Assembly (NCBI RefSeq): GCF_002115805.1
Contig: NZ_JFKC01000023.1
Span: 1 to 64,000 of the forward strand
DNA from: Marivita geojedonensis
GTDB taxonomy: Bacteria > Pseudomonadota > Alphaproteobacteria > Rhodobacterales > Rhodobacteraceae
Direction of reading: 5' to 3'
DNA: 64,000 nucleotides
Position numbers and translations under genes: made by a program. Under the pieces are notes generated by a model. It did no database searches, was not told the DNA's origin, and was given only the letters and a program-made list of their open reading frames with translations. This document shows, piece after piece, positions 51,259-60,454 of this stretch (position 1 is its first letter; every line of letters starts with the position of its first letter).

Positions 51259-53205
51259 ATGGAACATCGGAAGAGTTTTCGGGATTGCCTGAAGGATGAT
51301 GACGGGACGGTCACAATTTTTTCCCTGTTTATGGTCCTGATTATTCTGATTGCTACAGGGGCCGCTGTGGACCTTATGCGGCAAGAATCCACGCGCGTTG
51401 CATTGCAGAGCGCGATGGACCGGGCGGTGATTTCAGCAGCGGACCTCGATCAGGCTCAGGACCCTTCGCTCGTGGTCGAAGATTACCTCCACAAGGCTGG
51501 ATTGGGTCATGCGCTCAGCGACGTTTCTGTCGTGAATGGGCTTAACTCCCGAACGGTTTCCGCTGCGGGATCTGTTGAACTGAATACGCTCTTCACACGG
51601 ATGGCGGGGTTCGACCAGCTGAGCGCGCCTGCGCTCAGCATCGCGGATGAGCGCATAGCCAATGTGGAGATCTCGCTTGTTCTCGACATCTCGGGCTCTA
51701 TGCGTGAAAATGATCGCGTGTCTCTCATGAAGCCCGCGGCGCAGGACTTCGTGACGAAAGTTATGTCAGAAGAGTCGGCGGGGGTCACAACACTTAACCT
51801 TGTGCCATTCGCGGGCCATGTGAACCCCGGCGACACACTCTTCGATTTCTTCCGCGGTGAACGCCCCAAGTTGAAGAAGGGCAATAACGGTTGGGGCAAC
51901 GGTGATCAGGACGCGCCTGGTGGTTCGCTCTGCAGCAACAATGCAGAAAATGCCGATGAGGCGCTGCTGTCTCCGGAGTGTGGAGATGTACCTCCAGATG
52001 CGGATCCAGCGGCGGAAATCGAAGTGGTTACCACCTTCTTTCCTGAGTGGCCCAACGCGATCGAGCAGGTCATGTTCTATTTTGATACGGACAATGACGA
52101 CGTTTATAACCGCGCGCATCTGGTCACCGATTTCCCAGTGAACGCGCCGCGTGACGCAGACCACTTCTTCCGCGGTCTTGCGGCGTATCTGATCAGCCAG
52201 GACAGCGAGTTAACCAGTGCCACCCAGTTCCTTGGTGTGTCGATTGAAGGCGGCTGGGCGAAGGATACGCGCTACTTTCAGGTCAAGGGTGACCAGAACA
52301 TGGAAGACTCCGATCTGGGCCCGAGCAAACATAAAGGGAAGTTCCCAGGCAACACTTACAGCTATGGCAATGTGGACATCGGTCACTGGACCGAGGCCTA
52401 CGTGTCGCCGAACCTTGAACTCGTCGCTGCTGAAGGCGCAGATGTTACTTCGGCGGACACCATTACCGGCGCGGACTCCGATCAGAACATCAACATGCCG
52501 TCCTCCTGTGTCGAGATCTACGACTCTGAATTCCTGACAACGGTCATGCCGACTTCAGTCGACTACGTGCCGCACTTCATGTTCTGGGAAATCGACCGTG
52601 AGGCAATGGAGTGGGGCTGGTGTCCGGGTGAAGACGCAACCATCCAATACTATTCGTCCGACCGTCAGGCGCTTGTCGATTACATCCGTGACCTGCCTCT
52701 GTATGACGGCACCGGCATTCAGTATGGCATGAAATATGCGTTGTCCTTGTTGGACCCCAACACGCGTGATGAAGTGAGCTATCTGATTTCCGAAGGCCTT
52801 GTGGATGGGCAGTTCCTCGGCCGCCCGATCGATTGGAATGACAAGGAGACTGAGAAATATATCGTTCTGATGACTGATGGCCAGACTTCTGCACAGTACC
52901 GTCCAACCGATCCGACAGCGGCCATTAACGGAGAGGTAGAACTGAGCACTCAAGGCTCATCGGCCTACACGACTTTCTCCGGGGGAGGCACCAATGTGTC
53001 CAATCTGCTGTCCCAGTGCGAACTGGCCAAGCAAATGGGGGTGACCGTGTTCACCATCGCGTTCGAGACAAATGCAGCGGCCACCGCAGACATGCGCGAA
53101 TGTGCCTCCTCTGTCAGCCACTCCTTCCACGTTCAGGGTGCCGAGATCTCTGATGCATTCGATATGGTGGCGCGCCAAATCAACAACCTGAGGCTCATCC
53201 AATGA
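51259..53205 (+). CDS. TadG-like pilus assembly protein with von Willebrand factor A domain
   Basis: This 648-residue protein has a pilin-like N-terminus (DDDGTVTIFSLFMVLIILIATGAAVDLMRQESTRVALQSAMDRAV), with one hydrophobic helix at about residues 18-38. A VWA domain follows with a MIDAS motif D143-I-S-G-S147 and later MTDGQTS. The VWA domain is interrupted by a long acidic insertion with Asn/Asp-rich segments (FYFDTDNDDVYNRAHLVTDF), making the protein longer than typical TadG. TadG-type proteins are surface or periplasmic parts of Flp/Tad systems. It is followed by two TadE-like genes, but no tadA, tadB/C, rcpA or flp gene is in the window. Confidence 0.83.
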   Translation: MEHRKSFRDCLKDDDGTVTIFSLFMVLIILIATGAAVDLMRQESTRVALQSAMDRAVISAADLDQAQDPSLVVEDYLHKAGLGHALSDVSVVNGLNSRTVSAAGSVELNTLFTRMAGFDQLSAPALSIADERIANVEISLVLDISGSMRENDRVSLMKPAAQDFVTKVMSEESAGVTTLNLVPFAGHVNPGDTLFDFFRGERPKLKKGNNGWGNGDQDAPGGSLCSNNAENADEALLSPECGDVPPDADPAAEIEVVTTFFPEWPNAIEQVMFYFDTDNDDVYNRAHLVTDFPVNAPRDADHFFRGLAAYLISQDSELTSATQFLGVSIEGGWAKDTRYFQVKGDQNMEDSDLGPSKHKGKFPGNTYSYGNVDIGHWTEAYVSPNLELVAAEGADVTSADTITGADSDQNINMPSSCVEIYDSEFLTTVMPTSVDYVPHFMFWEIDREAMEWGWCPGEDATIQYYSSDRQALVDYIRDLPLYDGTGIQYGMKYALSLLDPNTRDEVSYLISEGLVDGQFLGRPIDWNDKETEKYIVLMTDGQTSAQYRPTDPTAAINGEVELSTQGSSAYTTFSGGGTNVSNLLSQCELAKQMGVTVFTIAFETNAAATADMRECASSVSHSFHVQGAEISDAFDMVARQINNLRLIQ

Positions 53206-53738
53206 CGACACGTCTCAAGAACCTTCTGTCTCGCTTTCGTAAGGACGAAACCGGATCAGCGACTGTAGAGTTCGTATTGCACTTTTCAGTGTTAGTGACG
53301 ATCCTTGCCGCATCTGTGGAACTGTCTAATATTAACATCCGGCACGCGATGCTGGAACGTGCGGTTGACGTTGCTGTCCGGGATATTCGACTAAACACTG
53401 GCCAGACACCTACCTTTGAAAGTGTCCGCGCGACGATCTGCGAAGAGGCGCGTATCATCGACGGGTGCGAGTCCAACCTGATGCTTGAGATGAAGCAGGT
53501 GGATCCTACCAACTTCACACCACTGCCGGCAGTGCCTGACTGCATCAACGCGCAGGAGGAGCCACGCCCGGTTCGCGATTTTGTAGCAGGGCAGGACAAT
53601 GATCTGATGCTGATCCGGGCCTGTCTGAAATATAACCCGATCTTCCCGTCGACACCCCTCGCTCTTGCGCTCGACATGGACGAAAACGGATATGCCAAGA
53701 TGATCGTGAATTCTGCTTTCGTTCAGGAACCAAGGTAA
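53202..53738 (+). CDS. TadE-like pseudopilin (first of two)
   Basis: This 178-residue protein has the TadE-like N-terminus RFRKDETGSATVEFVLHFSVLVTILAASVELSNINIRHAMLERAVD: a Gly-S-A-T-V-E-F motif followed by one hydrophobic helix (about residues 20-45). Four cysteines lie in the remainder (ICEEARIIDGC, PDCINAQ, RACLK). Its ATG overlaps the TadG-like stop by 4 bp. Minor pseudopilins TadE and TadF are processed by a prepilin peptidase; here the Gly before the hydrophobic helix is the likely cleavage site. Confidence 0.78.
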   Translation: MTTRLKNLLSRFRKDETGSATVEFVLHFSVLVTILAASVELSNINIRHAMLERAVDVAVRDIRLNTGQTPTFESVRATICEEARIIDGCESNLMLEMKQVDPTNFTPLPAVPDCINAQEEPRPVRDFVAGQDNDLMLIRACLKYNPIFPSTPLALALDMDENGYAKMIVNSAFVQEPR

Positions 53739-53744
53739 TATGCC

Positions 53745-54323
53745 ATGTTGAAGTCAATCAAATCACGCCTCTCTAATTTTGCGAGCAACACTAAAGGAAA
53801 CATTACGCTAGAAGCGGTGATCTTTGTGCCGTTCCTGCTCACGTTGCTGACCGCCACCTTCTCGTATTTTGACGCGTTTCGATTCAAGACCTTAAATACG
53901 AAAGCGGCCTATACCGTCTCAGACGCACTCTCACGGCAAACGGATGCGGTTACTGCGGAGTTTCTGGATGGCATGGTGGAAACTATGAAGTTCCTGACCC
54001 GTTCGGAAAACCAATATTCGTTGCGGGTAACGACGGTTCAGTTCGATGCTGACGAAAACAAGCACCTTATCAAATGGTCCGAAGGTCGCGGCAAATTCAT
54101 TGGCATGGGGGAGTCGGAACTCACAACACTTGTGAACCAGCTACCTAAGATGTTGGACAATGAGACGGTTATCGTCGTCGAAACCCATACGTCTTATGCG
54201 CCCCCATTTGTTACCAGCGGCTTCGTGACGGATGATCTGTTTTACAACTTCACTGTGGCGCGCCCGCGCTTTGCGCCACAATTGATCTGGGCAGACACGC
54301 TAGACGCGGAAGGCGCTGTATGA
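53745..54323 (+). CDS. TadE-like pseudopilin (second of two)
   Basis: This 192-residue protein has the N-terminal segment FASNTKGNITLEAVIFVPFLLTLLTATFSYFDAFRFKTLNTKAAY: a Gly then N-I-T-L-E and one hydrophobic helix, the pattern of TadE/F-type minor pilins. The rest is soluble and has no recognised motif. It lies 6 bp after the previous gene and ends the operon; a strong terminator follows at 54459. Codon use is less GC-rich than in the metabolic regions, as in the other two genes of the operon. Confidence 0.75.
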   Translation: MLKSIKSRLSNFASNTKGNITLEAVIFVPFLLTLLTATFSYFDAFRFKTLNTKAAYTVSDALSRQTDAVTAEFLDGMVETMKFLTRSENQYSLRVTTVQFDADENKHLIKWSEGRGKFIGMGESELTTLVNQLPKMLDNETVIVVETHTSYAPPFVTSGFVTDDLFYNFTVARPRFAPQLIWADTLDAEGAV

Positions 54324-54458
54324 CACGCGCGGGCTTTTCTCCAACCTTGCCTCCGGCCGCCTTCGGCTGGACGCCTCGGATGTCTCGGGAGCAGATCCGG
54401 TTTGCACTTCGGGTAGTTCCGCACCCTTGATTGTCGGATCGCAACCCAAACTGTTGGG

Positions 54459-54498
54459 CCGCAGCCCCGGAGATCTATCTCCGGGGCTGCGGTTTTTT
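54459..54498 (+). terminator. Strong rho-independent terminator after the TadE-like operon
   Basis: CCGCAGCCCCGGAGAT pairs with its complement across a short loop (stem about 14 bp) and is followed by GGTTTTTTGC. It lies 136 bp after the last TadE-like stop; the intervening 135 bp hold no gene. Confidence 0.9.
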
Positions 54499-54689
54499 GC
54501 CGATCAATACGCAATTCTATGCTGATGCGTCTCATCGCCATTCGGGGAACGTTAAAATTGCGCATTCTTGCCAGATTTTGCGCCGATGGTACTTTTGTGC
54601 AAACAGGAGAGTGGACCGCTCCATATCCGTTGGTGATCCAGAGATTGGTGTGAGGTGTCCAGGATGTCCGGGTTATGGGAGATCGGCAA

Positions 54690-55679
54690 ATGAGAATACT
54701 TGCGGTTGACGACGATCCGATCGTGATCGATTTGCTGGAGGCGATGCTCTCCGACCTGGGTCATACGGATGTGCAATCCGTGCAGGATGGCAAACTTGCG
54801 ATCAAGGCGCTGACGGAGTCGCGCCGCGAATTCGATTGCATCCTCCTCGACATCAGTATGCCGAACATCACAGGGATAGAGGTGTGCCGGCTGATCCGGT
54901 CAGAACCGGAATTCGCAACGATCCCGATCGTCATGATGACCGCCTTGCGGGACAAGGAGTCGGTCGACTCCGCCTTTCGCGCCGGGGCGACGGACTATGT
55001 CAACAAACCGCTCGATGTCGTTGAACTGGAAATGCGGCTGCGCGCCGTCCAAAACATCAACGACAAGCGCCGCCACGCGCTCGAAAACGCAGTTGAGTAC
55101 CCGCCGCTGAACCTGCGGACGGTCAACCGGTACGACGTCATCAAGGTGGACGGGGTCGATGATCTGATCGACTACACCGCGCTTTGCAACTACCTCGCGC
55201 ATCTGTCCCTTGCCGGTTTGGAAACCCGTCAGGTTTTAGGTGTTAAATTGCACGACTTCGAACAGATCGCGATGCGCGCGTCGGCTCAGGAGCTGAGCTT
55301 TTTCCTGTCCGAGATCGCCGATGTGATCGCCGACCAGTTCCGCCGATATGACTGCATGATGTCCTATTGCGGCGACGGATCCTTCATCGTTGTTACGGAC
55401 AAGTCGAAGCTGGAATCCTCGGTTTACTTGGAAGAGCGCGTGGCCGCTGCTCTGACCGACCGCAATCTCGAATACGATGACGGGCGCGTGGTTTACCTCG
55501 ATGTGTCGATCAGCAATCCGATCCGCCCGAACACCAGCAAAAAGCAGCGTGTGCGCAAAACCTTCGACCGCGCCATCGGCCGGGCCGAAGCCCGCATGGC
55601 CCGCAAAACTCGTATGCGCTCCCGTCACAACCAATATGGCGGAACTGACTTGCGTGTCGTGAGGTCTGGGCAGGGGTGA
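54690..55679 (+). CDS. Response regulator with degenerate GGDEF-like output domain (copy 3)
   Basis: This 329-residue protein has a receiver (MRILAVDDDPIVIDLLEAML, phospho-Asp in CILLDISMPNITG, Thr in MMTALRDKE, Lys in YVNKPLD). The output domain is pseudo-GGDEF with loop Y-C-G-D-G-S-F, again without the catalytic residues. A basic C-terminal tail (RKTFDRAIGRAEARMARKTRMRSR) follows. The receiver is close in sequence to copy 2. The ATG at 54690 has GGAGATCGG upstream. It lies after the TadE-like operon terminator and has its own 190-bp leader. Confidence 0.82.
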   Translation: MRILAVDDDPIVIDLLEAMLSDLGHTDVQSVQDGKLAIKALTESRREFDCILLDISMPNITGIEVCRLIRSEPEFATIPIVMMTALRDKESVDSAFRAGATDYVNKPLDVVELEMRLRAVQNINDKRRHALENAVEYPPLNLRTVNRYDVIKVDGVDDLIDYTALCNYLAHLSLAGLETRQVLGVKLHDFEQIAMRASAQELSFFLSEIADVIADQFRRYDCMMSYCGDGSFIVVTDKSKLESSVYLEERVAAALTDRNLEYDDGRVVYLDVSISNPIRPNTSKKQRVRKTFDRAIGRAEARMARKTRMRSRHNQYGGTDLRVVRSGQG

Positions 55680-56077
55680 GCCCGCCGCTAAGGCAATGTC
55701 TGAGTATATCTGAAAAGCTTGACCGGGCCCGTGGTGCGTCGTCTTTCATATCCGAACCTTGCGATGGGCGACTGCCCTGCATTTCAGTTTGGAACGAGTA
55801 TGGCGACTTCTTTTTGCGCGCTATCGCTGCGCTGCTTGAGGGCTTCTGTCAGTGCCCTACCGCTTTGCTACTTGAGGGCTTGCGTTATCGGGCATTTGAC
55901 GCAAGTTTCGGATCCGAGATGTAGATGGCAGGCAGTCGGCCCATGGCGATTGCAGGGGAGGCGAGCAAATCTTATCGGATTTATTGCGACTCCGGCTTGG
56001 GACATGCGGCGGCAGTATGGGTTTTATCGAAGCTGCTGCTCTCGAGGGGCGCTGAGGGAATGGCAGGCGATTTTCTT
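55680..56077. other. Non-coding 398 bp before the methyltransferase-like gene
   Basis: No gene is supported. A short direct repeat CTTGAGGGCTT occurs at about 55835 and 55871. An 82-codon GTG-started frame at 55676-55924 overlaps the preceding stop, but its product (Cys- and Arg-rich, no family) is unlikely to be real. The downstream frame is open from 55925, so the start of the next gene is uncertain. Confidence 0.4.
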
Positions 56078-56695
56078 ATGCAAGGTTCCGACAGACAAGC
56101 GGGCAGGGCGATTGTAGATCGACCCGAGCTCACATTTCCGAAGGACGTCGCCGAGTGGGTGCGTGAGTGTTACAGCCAGGCTGAGACCATCTTGGAGTAT
56201 GGCAGCGGCGGCTCCACCGTGATGGCGTCGGAAATGACCGGCAAGACGATCTTTTCGGTCGAGTCCGATCCCGACTGGTGCCAGGATATGCAGGCCTATT
56301 TTAAACGTGTCGGGACGAATTCCGAGGTGCATTTGCACTACGCTGACATCGGTCCTGTCGGGAAGTGGGGGCGCCCGAGATCTCACAAGGCTTGGGCCCA
56401 GTATCATCTCTATCCAAATTCGGTATGGGATCGGAGCGATTTCAAAGCTCCCGATCTCGTGCTTGTGGACGGTCGGTTTCGGACGGCTTGTTTCGTCACA
56501 GCGCTGCTGCGCACTGAAAAACCGGTGACAGTGCTGTTTGATGATTATGTCCGACGCAAAGCCTATCATGTGGTGGAACGGTTTGCGGAACCCGTGGAAA
56601 TTCGCAACCGAATGGCGCGGTTTGACATCTTGCCGACTGAGTTGCCGCGGCATGCTCTGTCGGACATTTTGGCTACCTACACGCGACCGTTCTAG
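56078..56695 (+). CDS. SAM-methyltransferase-fold protein of unknown substrate
   Basis: This roughly 205-residue protein (start ATG 56078; 56060 or 55925 are alternatives) has a Rossmann-like methyltransferase core. Motif I is TILEYGSGGSTVMASEM, motif II has FSVESDPDWCQDM, and an acidic strand DLVLVDGRFRTACFVTALL follows, then VLFDDYVRRKAYHVVERF. This pattern is seen in Rhodobacterales proteins located near polysaccharide genes. Ahead of a glycosyltransferase cluster it may modify a sugar or aglycone. The initial codon is unclear, with only AGGCG eight bases upstream. Confidence 0.6.
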   Translation: MQGSDRQAGRAIVDRPELTFPKDVAEWVRECYSQAETILEYGSGGSTVMASEMTGKTIFSVESDPDWCQDMQAYFKRVGTNSEVHLHYADIGPVGKWGRPRSHKAWAQYHLYPNSVWDRSDFKAPDLVLVDGRFRTACFVTALLRTEKPVTVLFDDYVRRKAYHVVERFAEPVEIRNRMARFDILPTELPRHALSDILATYTRPF

Positions 56696-57345
56696 AATGC
56701 CGTGCAAGGCGCGGCTTACGGGTGTGGATCGGTTGTATGTGCGCGGATGCGGCATGCGTGTCGTGAAGATCTGGGTCTTGCGGTGGCAATGCCAGGGCGC
56801 AACAACTCATGCGAGTCCGGTATGCCTTGCTCGTGAATATTTGTTGCTCTGCCGCTCATGGTTAGTTTCTCTTCGGCGTCCCAACAAGCTCGCTTTCCTG
56901 TTCGTTTTGGTCGTCCCTGCTTCGTTCTCCGGCCCCTGACTTATGGCACGCAGATGCGCGCTGAGTGACAACTGAGAAGACTCCTTATTCATGTGTTTTC
57001 GGTCGTTTGCAGAAGACAGGGTGTGGTGTTTCGACGGCGGCTAACCTCCGTCGCGTGCTGTGTTTTACTCAAGAGGTGCTTCGCAACCAGCATAACGCTG
57101 GCGGCGGAACGATTGCCAGATACGAAAGCCGAACTCTCCGTTAGCGAGATACTTGGTCAAAGAAATTCGGATCATCGGATAGCGGATCTAAACGAGTAGA
57201 CTGCTCAATCAAAGCCACTTGTCACGATCTTTGTGCGACGTGTACTTAATGTTAACGTCCATGCAGAAACGAGATTCTTGGTGGTTTTCATAGATAACCG
57301 AATATCGGAATTGGGGCAGGGCGTTCCGTCATCTCAAAAAATTCA
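56696..57345. other. 650-bp stretch without a supported gene
   Basis: Frames in this segment are broken and lack ribosome sites. The second half (about 57150-57345) is AT-rich and may contain the promoter of the GT4 gene. No clear terminator or palindrome stands out. It could be decayed coding sequence, but no ancestor can be named. Confidence 0.45.
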
Positions 57346-58353
57346 TTGAATATTGTGTTCCCCCTGATCCGGACCAATACCGGATCTGAAGTCTGGACGC
57401 GCAGGTTGGCGACGCTGCTTGCAGACCGGGGCCACAGGGTTGCGCTAGAGGACGTCGCACATGGGTTTCAATATGCACCCTGGCTCGCGCCAATACGTAT
57501 TCCCGATGAGACCGACGTGATTATCGCCAACAGCTGGTCTGCTTCAGCATTTGCGAGAAAAGGTATTCCGCTGGTGTCGATAAACCACCTAGTCGTGCAG
57601 GATCCATTGCTTGCTCCGTTCAAGAGCTTTCCACAGGCACAGTTTCACAAGATGTTCGTTACGCCTATGGAGCTAGCCGCCGCACAGCGCGCGCAAAAAA
57701 ACGTCGCTGTCAGCAGTTATGTCGCGCGCAAGATGCAAGAGCTTCTTGGTATTGAAGACGTATCGGTCATCGAAAACGCAGTGGATACCGAATTCTTCTG
57801 CCCAAGCGAGCGGCCCCGGCAGACCTCGGAAAAGTTCAGATTGCTATTTGTGGGGAACCCCAGCCGCAGGAAAGGCTTCGATCTTATTGCGCAAGTCATG
57901 GAAGCACTTGGCGATCGTGTGCAATTGACCTGCGTTGGTCCGAAACCAGGACCTACTTTGCCAAGGCCTGAGGCGACTTATACCGGTCTGCTTGATCGTA
58001 CAGGGGTGCGCGAAGCTTATCGCGACGCGGATCTTCTTTTGTTTCCATCGCGGGCGGAAGGTTTTGGCTATGCTGCGGCGGAAGCTCTGTCGTGTGGGCT
58101 TCCTGTAATATGCAGCGGGAATACGGCAGTTGCAGAGATAGTCGACAAGACGTGTTCAATCACTTGCAGAGCAAATGATGTAGAAAAATGCGTCGAAGCA
58201 ATTCTGTCTTTGAGTATGGACCCCTCTCGACACGAGAAAATGAAATATGCGGCGCGGCAATATGCACGGACACGCTTTGCAGAGAGCCGCTGGGCCGACG
58301 CATTCGAAGCCTTGCTATTCGAGCTTCACAACAAGGACCTGAGACGTCGGTAG
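57346..58353 (+). CDS. GT4-family glycosyltransferase
   Basis: This 335-residue glycosyltransferase has the GT-B fold. Seen are an N-terminal FPLIRTNTGSEVWTRRLATLLADRGHRV acceptor region, the donor-domain start FRLLFVGNPSRRKGFDLIAQVMEAL, and the E-x7-E element FPSRAEGFGYAAAEALSCGLPVI. The only in-frame start near the N-terminus is a TTG at 57346 without a clear ribosome site, so the start is uncertain. Codon use is less GC-rich than in most of the window. The last 28 bp overlap the end of the convergent GT2 gene. Probably part of capsule or exopolysaccharide assembly. Confidence 0.82.
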   Translation: MNIVFPLIRTNTGSEVWTRRLATLLADRGHRVALEDVAHGFQYAPWLAPIRIPDETDVIIANSWSASAFARKGIPLVSINHLVVQDPLLAPFKSFPQAQFHKMFVTPMELAAAQRAQKNVAVSSYVARKMQELLGIEDVSVIENAVDTEFFCPSERPRQTSEKFRLLFVGNPSRRKGFDLIAQVMEALGDRVQLTCVGPKPGPTLPRPEATYTGLLDRTGVREAYRDADLLLFPSRAEGFGYAAAEALSCGLPVICSGNTAVAEIVDKTCSITCRANDVEKCVEAILSLSMDPSRHEKMKYAARQYARTRFAESRWADAFEALLFELHNKDLRRR

Positions 58354-59138
58354 GCCAGATAGGTTGGCCAGTAGGCGGCGTAAATAGCACGCATGGCGAG
58401 GTTTGGGCAGTGCGTTAAGTGCACGCGCCGTTCCTCGGCAAATCGAGCTTTTAATGAAGGCCAGTCGGTTCTCGAGCTGAGCCCGCTGTCATCCATGTAC
58501 GATAAGATTACGGGCACTGAGCGAAACTTTGCCCCAGCATTTCGGGCACGGAAAAAGAAATCGTAATCCATCGTGACGCGATATGATGTATCAAAGCCGC
58601 CAATCCTTTCGAAGAGATCTCGTCGAGTGAGTGCCCCTTGATGCGGTATGGTCTTGAATAACAATCGTTGCTGGGCACAGTGGCAATGCCGATCTCTGTT
58701 TTGGGCCCATCCACCACGACGTATGCTGCAGAGCAAAATATCTATGTCCGGTCCAAGGAATTTGATTGCGTTTTTTAAGCTATCAGGCTCTGCAAACCGA
58801 TCACCAGCGTGGAGAACCACGATCCACTCTCCATGCGCAAGTGCAATAGCCTTGTTCATCGCGTCGGCAATGCCAAGATCGGGTTCGCTGATCCAATTGA
58901 TCTTGTCGCTTGAGGCTGCGAGGTCATCTGTGGTGCCGTCGGTCGATCCGCCGTCGGCGATGACATGTTCCACTTCGAGACCCTGCTCTGCGACGCTTTG
59001 CACCGTGTCGCGCAGCAAATCCCGTGCGTTGAGCGTGGCCGTCACGACCGAGACCAGAGGACGCAGCGAGCCTGAGGCTGGATCGATCCGTGGCACGTCG
59101 GGCAGGGGGCGCGCCGACGATGTCCCGCGACGGATCAC
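58326..59138 (-). CDS. GT2-family glycosyltransferase
   Basis: This 270-residue GT-A enzyme has PLVSVVTATLNARDLLRDTVQSV, the D-x-D-like region VIADGGSTDGTTDDL, the conserved SEPDLGIADAMNKAIALAHGEWIVVLHAGDRF and the later RVTMDYDFFFRARNAG. The start is the GTG at 59138, whose GTGA overlaps the stop of the upstream GT4 gene and which has GGAGG upstream. It ends inside the convergent GT4 gene. It resembles the partial glycosyltransferase at the window end in its D-A-M-N-K-A segment. Confidence 0.85.
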   Translation of the reverse strand: MIRRGTSSARPLPDVPRIDPASGSLRPLVSVVTATLNARDLLRDTVQSVAEQGLEVEHVIADGGSTDGTTDDLAASSDKINWISEPDLGIADAMNKAIALAHGEWIVVLHAGDRFAEPDSLKNAIKFLGPDIDILLCSIRRGGWAQNRDRHCHCAQQRLLFKTIPHQGALTRRDLFERIGGFDTSYRVTMDYDFFFRARNAGAKFRSVPVILSYMDDSGLSSRTDWPSLKARFAEERRVHLTHCPNLAMRAIYAAYWPTYLAYRRLRSLL

Positions 59139-60190
59139 TGGAAGACCTCCGTGGTCATGCTGACCGTGCGGTGCCAATTGAAATGCTGTCTGGCCGATAC
59201 CCGGGCCCGGTTCTTTCTGCGCTCCCGTTCGTCCTCGGATAGGGCTACGATGTCGTCGATCGCCGTGATCCAGGCGTTCGCGTCGCCAGGCGGCAAGAGC
59301 GTGCCGGTTTCGCCGTCAATCACCGACGTCTCGTAGCCGTCAAGGCGGGACGCGAGGACGAGACCGCCCGCGGCAGAGGCTTCTGCCGCGATCAGCCCGA
59401 AGCCTTCGAACTGGTGGGAACCAGCCTGCACGTTCGGGATCACCACCGCCAACGCACCCGCCATCTTGCGATGCAATTCGGGCTGGGACAGAGGACCCAG
59501 GAAGTCGACGCGTGGATGGCTCAAGGCGGCGTCCTCGGATGCGTCCCAGCGCGTCCCGGCAACCGCGAGGCGGATCTCGGGGGGGAGTTGAGGCAGGACT
59601 GCGTCGACGAACCACGACAGCCCCTTGCGCGTCACCAGCCGCCCGGCAAAGAGCAATGTCCGGGCGAAGTTGCGGTCCGGCTTTTCGTCGGACACCCGGC
59701 AGCCGAGCGGTACGGTCGCGACAGACGCAAAACCGCGCGCCGCGACGCGCGCAGCGGTGGCGTGGGAATTCGAGATGACCTTGAGCCTGGGCAGCATCTT
59801 TCTCCCCAAACTCAGGTAGGCGGCAAAGAGACGGCCCTTGATGTCCGGGCGTCCGGCAAGGCTGATGTCGGTGCCATGCACGGCGATAACCGGCTGTGCG
59901 TCGCTGCCGATAGCGGCGGCCCAGACCAGTGGCCAGACCGCGAGATCGCCGCCGAAGATCACGGCGCCGGAATGTCGTTGGAACAGTAGCCGCATTCCGT
60001 TGCGAAGACCGAAGTCGATCAGCGCCGCGGTCCCGGGGGCGCCGCCACCCTCACGCCCTGGCAAGGCGATCACCTCGATGTCGAAGCCATGACGTTTAAG
60101 ACCCGCGGCCATTTCCACGCAATAGGTCTCCATTCCACCCACGGCAGGGGGCCACTTTCGCGTCAGGAAGAGCACCTTTTTCGATGTCAT
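59135..60190 (-). CDS. GT4-family glycosyltransferase
   Basis: This 351-residue GT-B enzyme starts MTSKKVLFLTRKWPPAVGGMETYCVEMAAGLKRHG, with the family G-G-M-E-T element. The donor domain starts ARTLLFAGRLVTRKGLSWFVDAVLPQL, and E-x7-E is seen as HQFEGFGLIAAEASAAGGLVLAS. The ATG at 60190 fits the family; the longer frame adds 34 unlikely residues. It is GC-rich, unlike the convergent GT4 gene at 57346. It is co-translated with the following GT2 gene (4-bp overlap) and divergent from the ABC exporter. Confidence 0.87.
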   Translation of the reverse strand: MTSKKVLFLTRKWPPAVGGMETYCVEMAAGLKRHGFDIEVIALPGREGGGAPGTAALIDFGLRNGMRLLFQRHSGAVIFGGDLAVWPLVWAAAIGSDAQPVIAVHGTDISLAGRPDIKGRLFAAYLSLGRKMLPRLKVISNSHATAARVAARGFASVATVPLGCRVSDEKPDRNFARTLLFAGRLVTRKGLSWFVDAVLPQLPPEIRLAVAGTRWDASEDAALSHPRVDFLGPLSQPELHRKMAGALAVVIPNVQAGSHQFEGFGLIAAEASAAGGLVLASRLDGYETSVIDGETGTLLPPGDANAWITAIDDIVALSEDERERRKNRARVSARQHFNWHRTVSMTTEVFQ

Positions 60191-60454
60191 ATTTGAAGTG
60201 TTGCCCCGCACCGCGGCCAGCCGTCCCGACGCGCTTCGATGAATAGTAAACTGCGGAAAGACAATCGTTTTTTCCCGGACCAAACATTTCACAATGCCGC
60301 TGGTTCTGCAAGACTTCGACGCTTGGGGGCGGCTTTGGAGGACAGTTGGACGAGTTTCGGCAACAGGTCCGGCCCGGGCGTGCCGGGTGCGGTTCTCTCC
60401 GGTTCAATCCGATGCTACGACGGGGCAGATCGTAACGACAGCTTGGACCCCGGC

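Noticed and set aside
55676-55924. 82-codon GTG-started frame overlapping the end of the third receiver gene
   Set aside because: Product is unlike any family, with scattered Cys and Arg; no ribosome site suited to the GTG beyond the end of the preceding gene.
60239-60454. N-terminal 72-residue extension of the ABC exporter
   Set aside because: The sequence before residue LKILWETL lacks family similarity and lies in the divergent promoter region of the GT4 gene; a later start is more likely.
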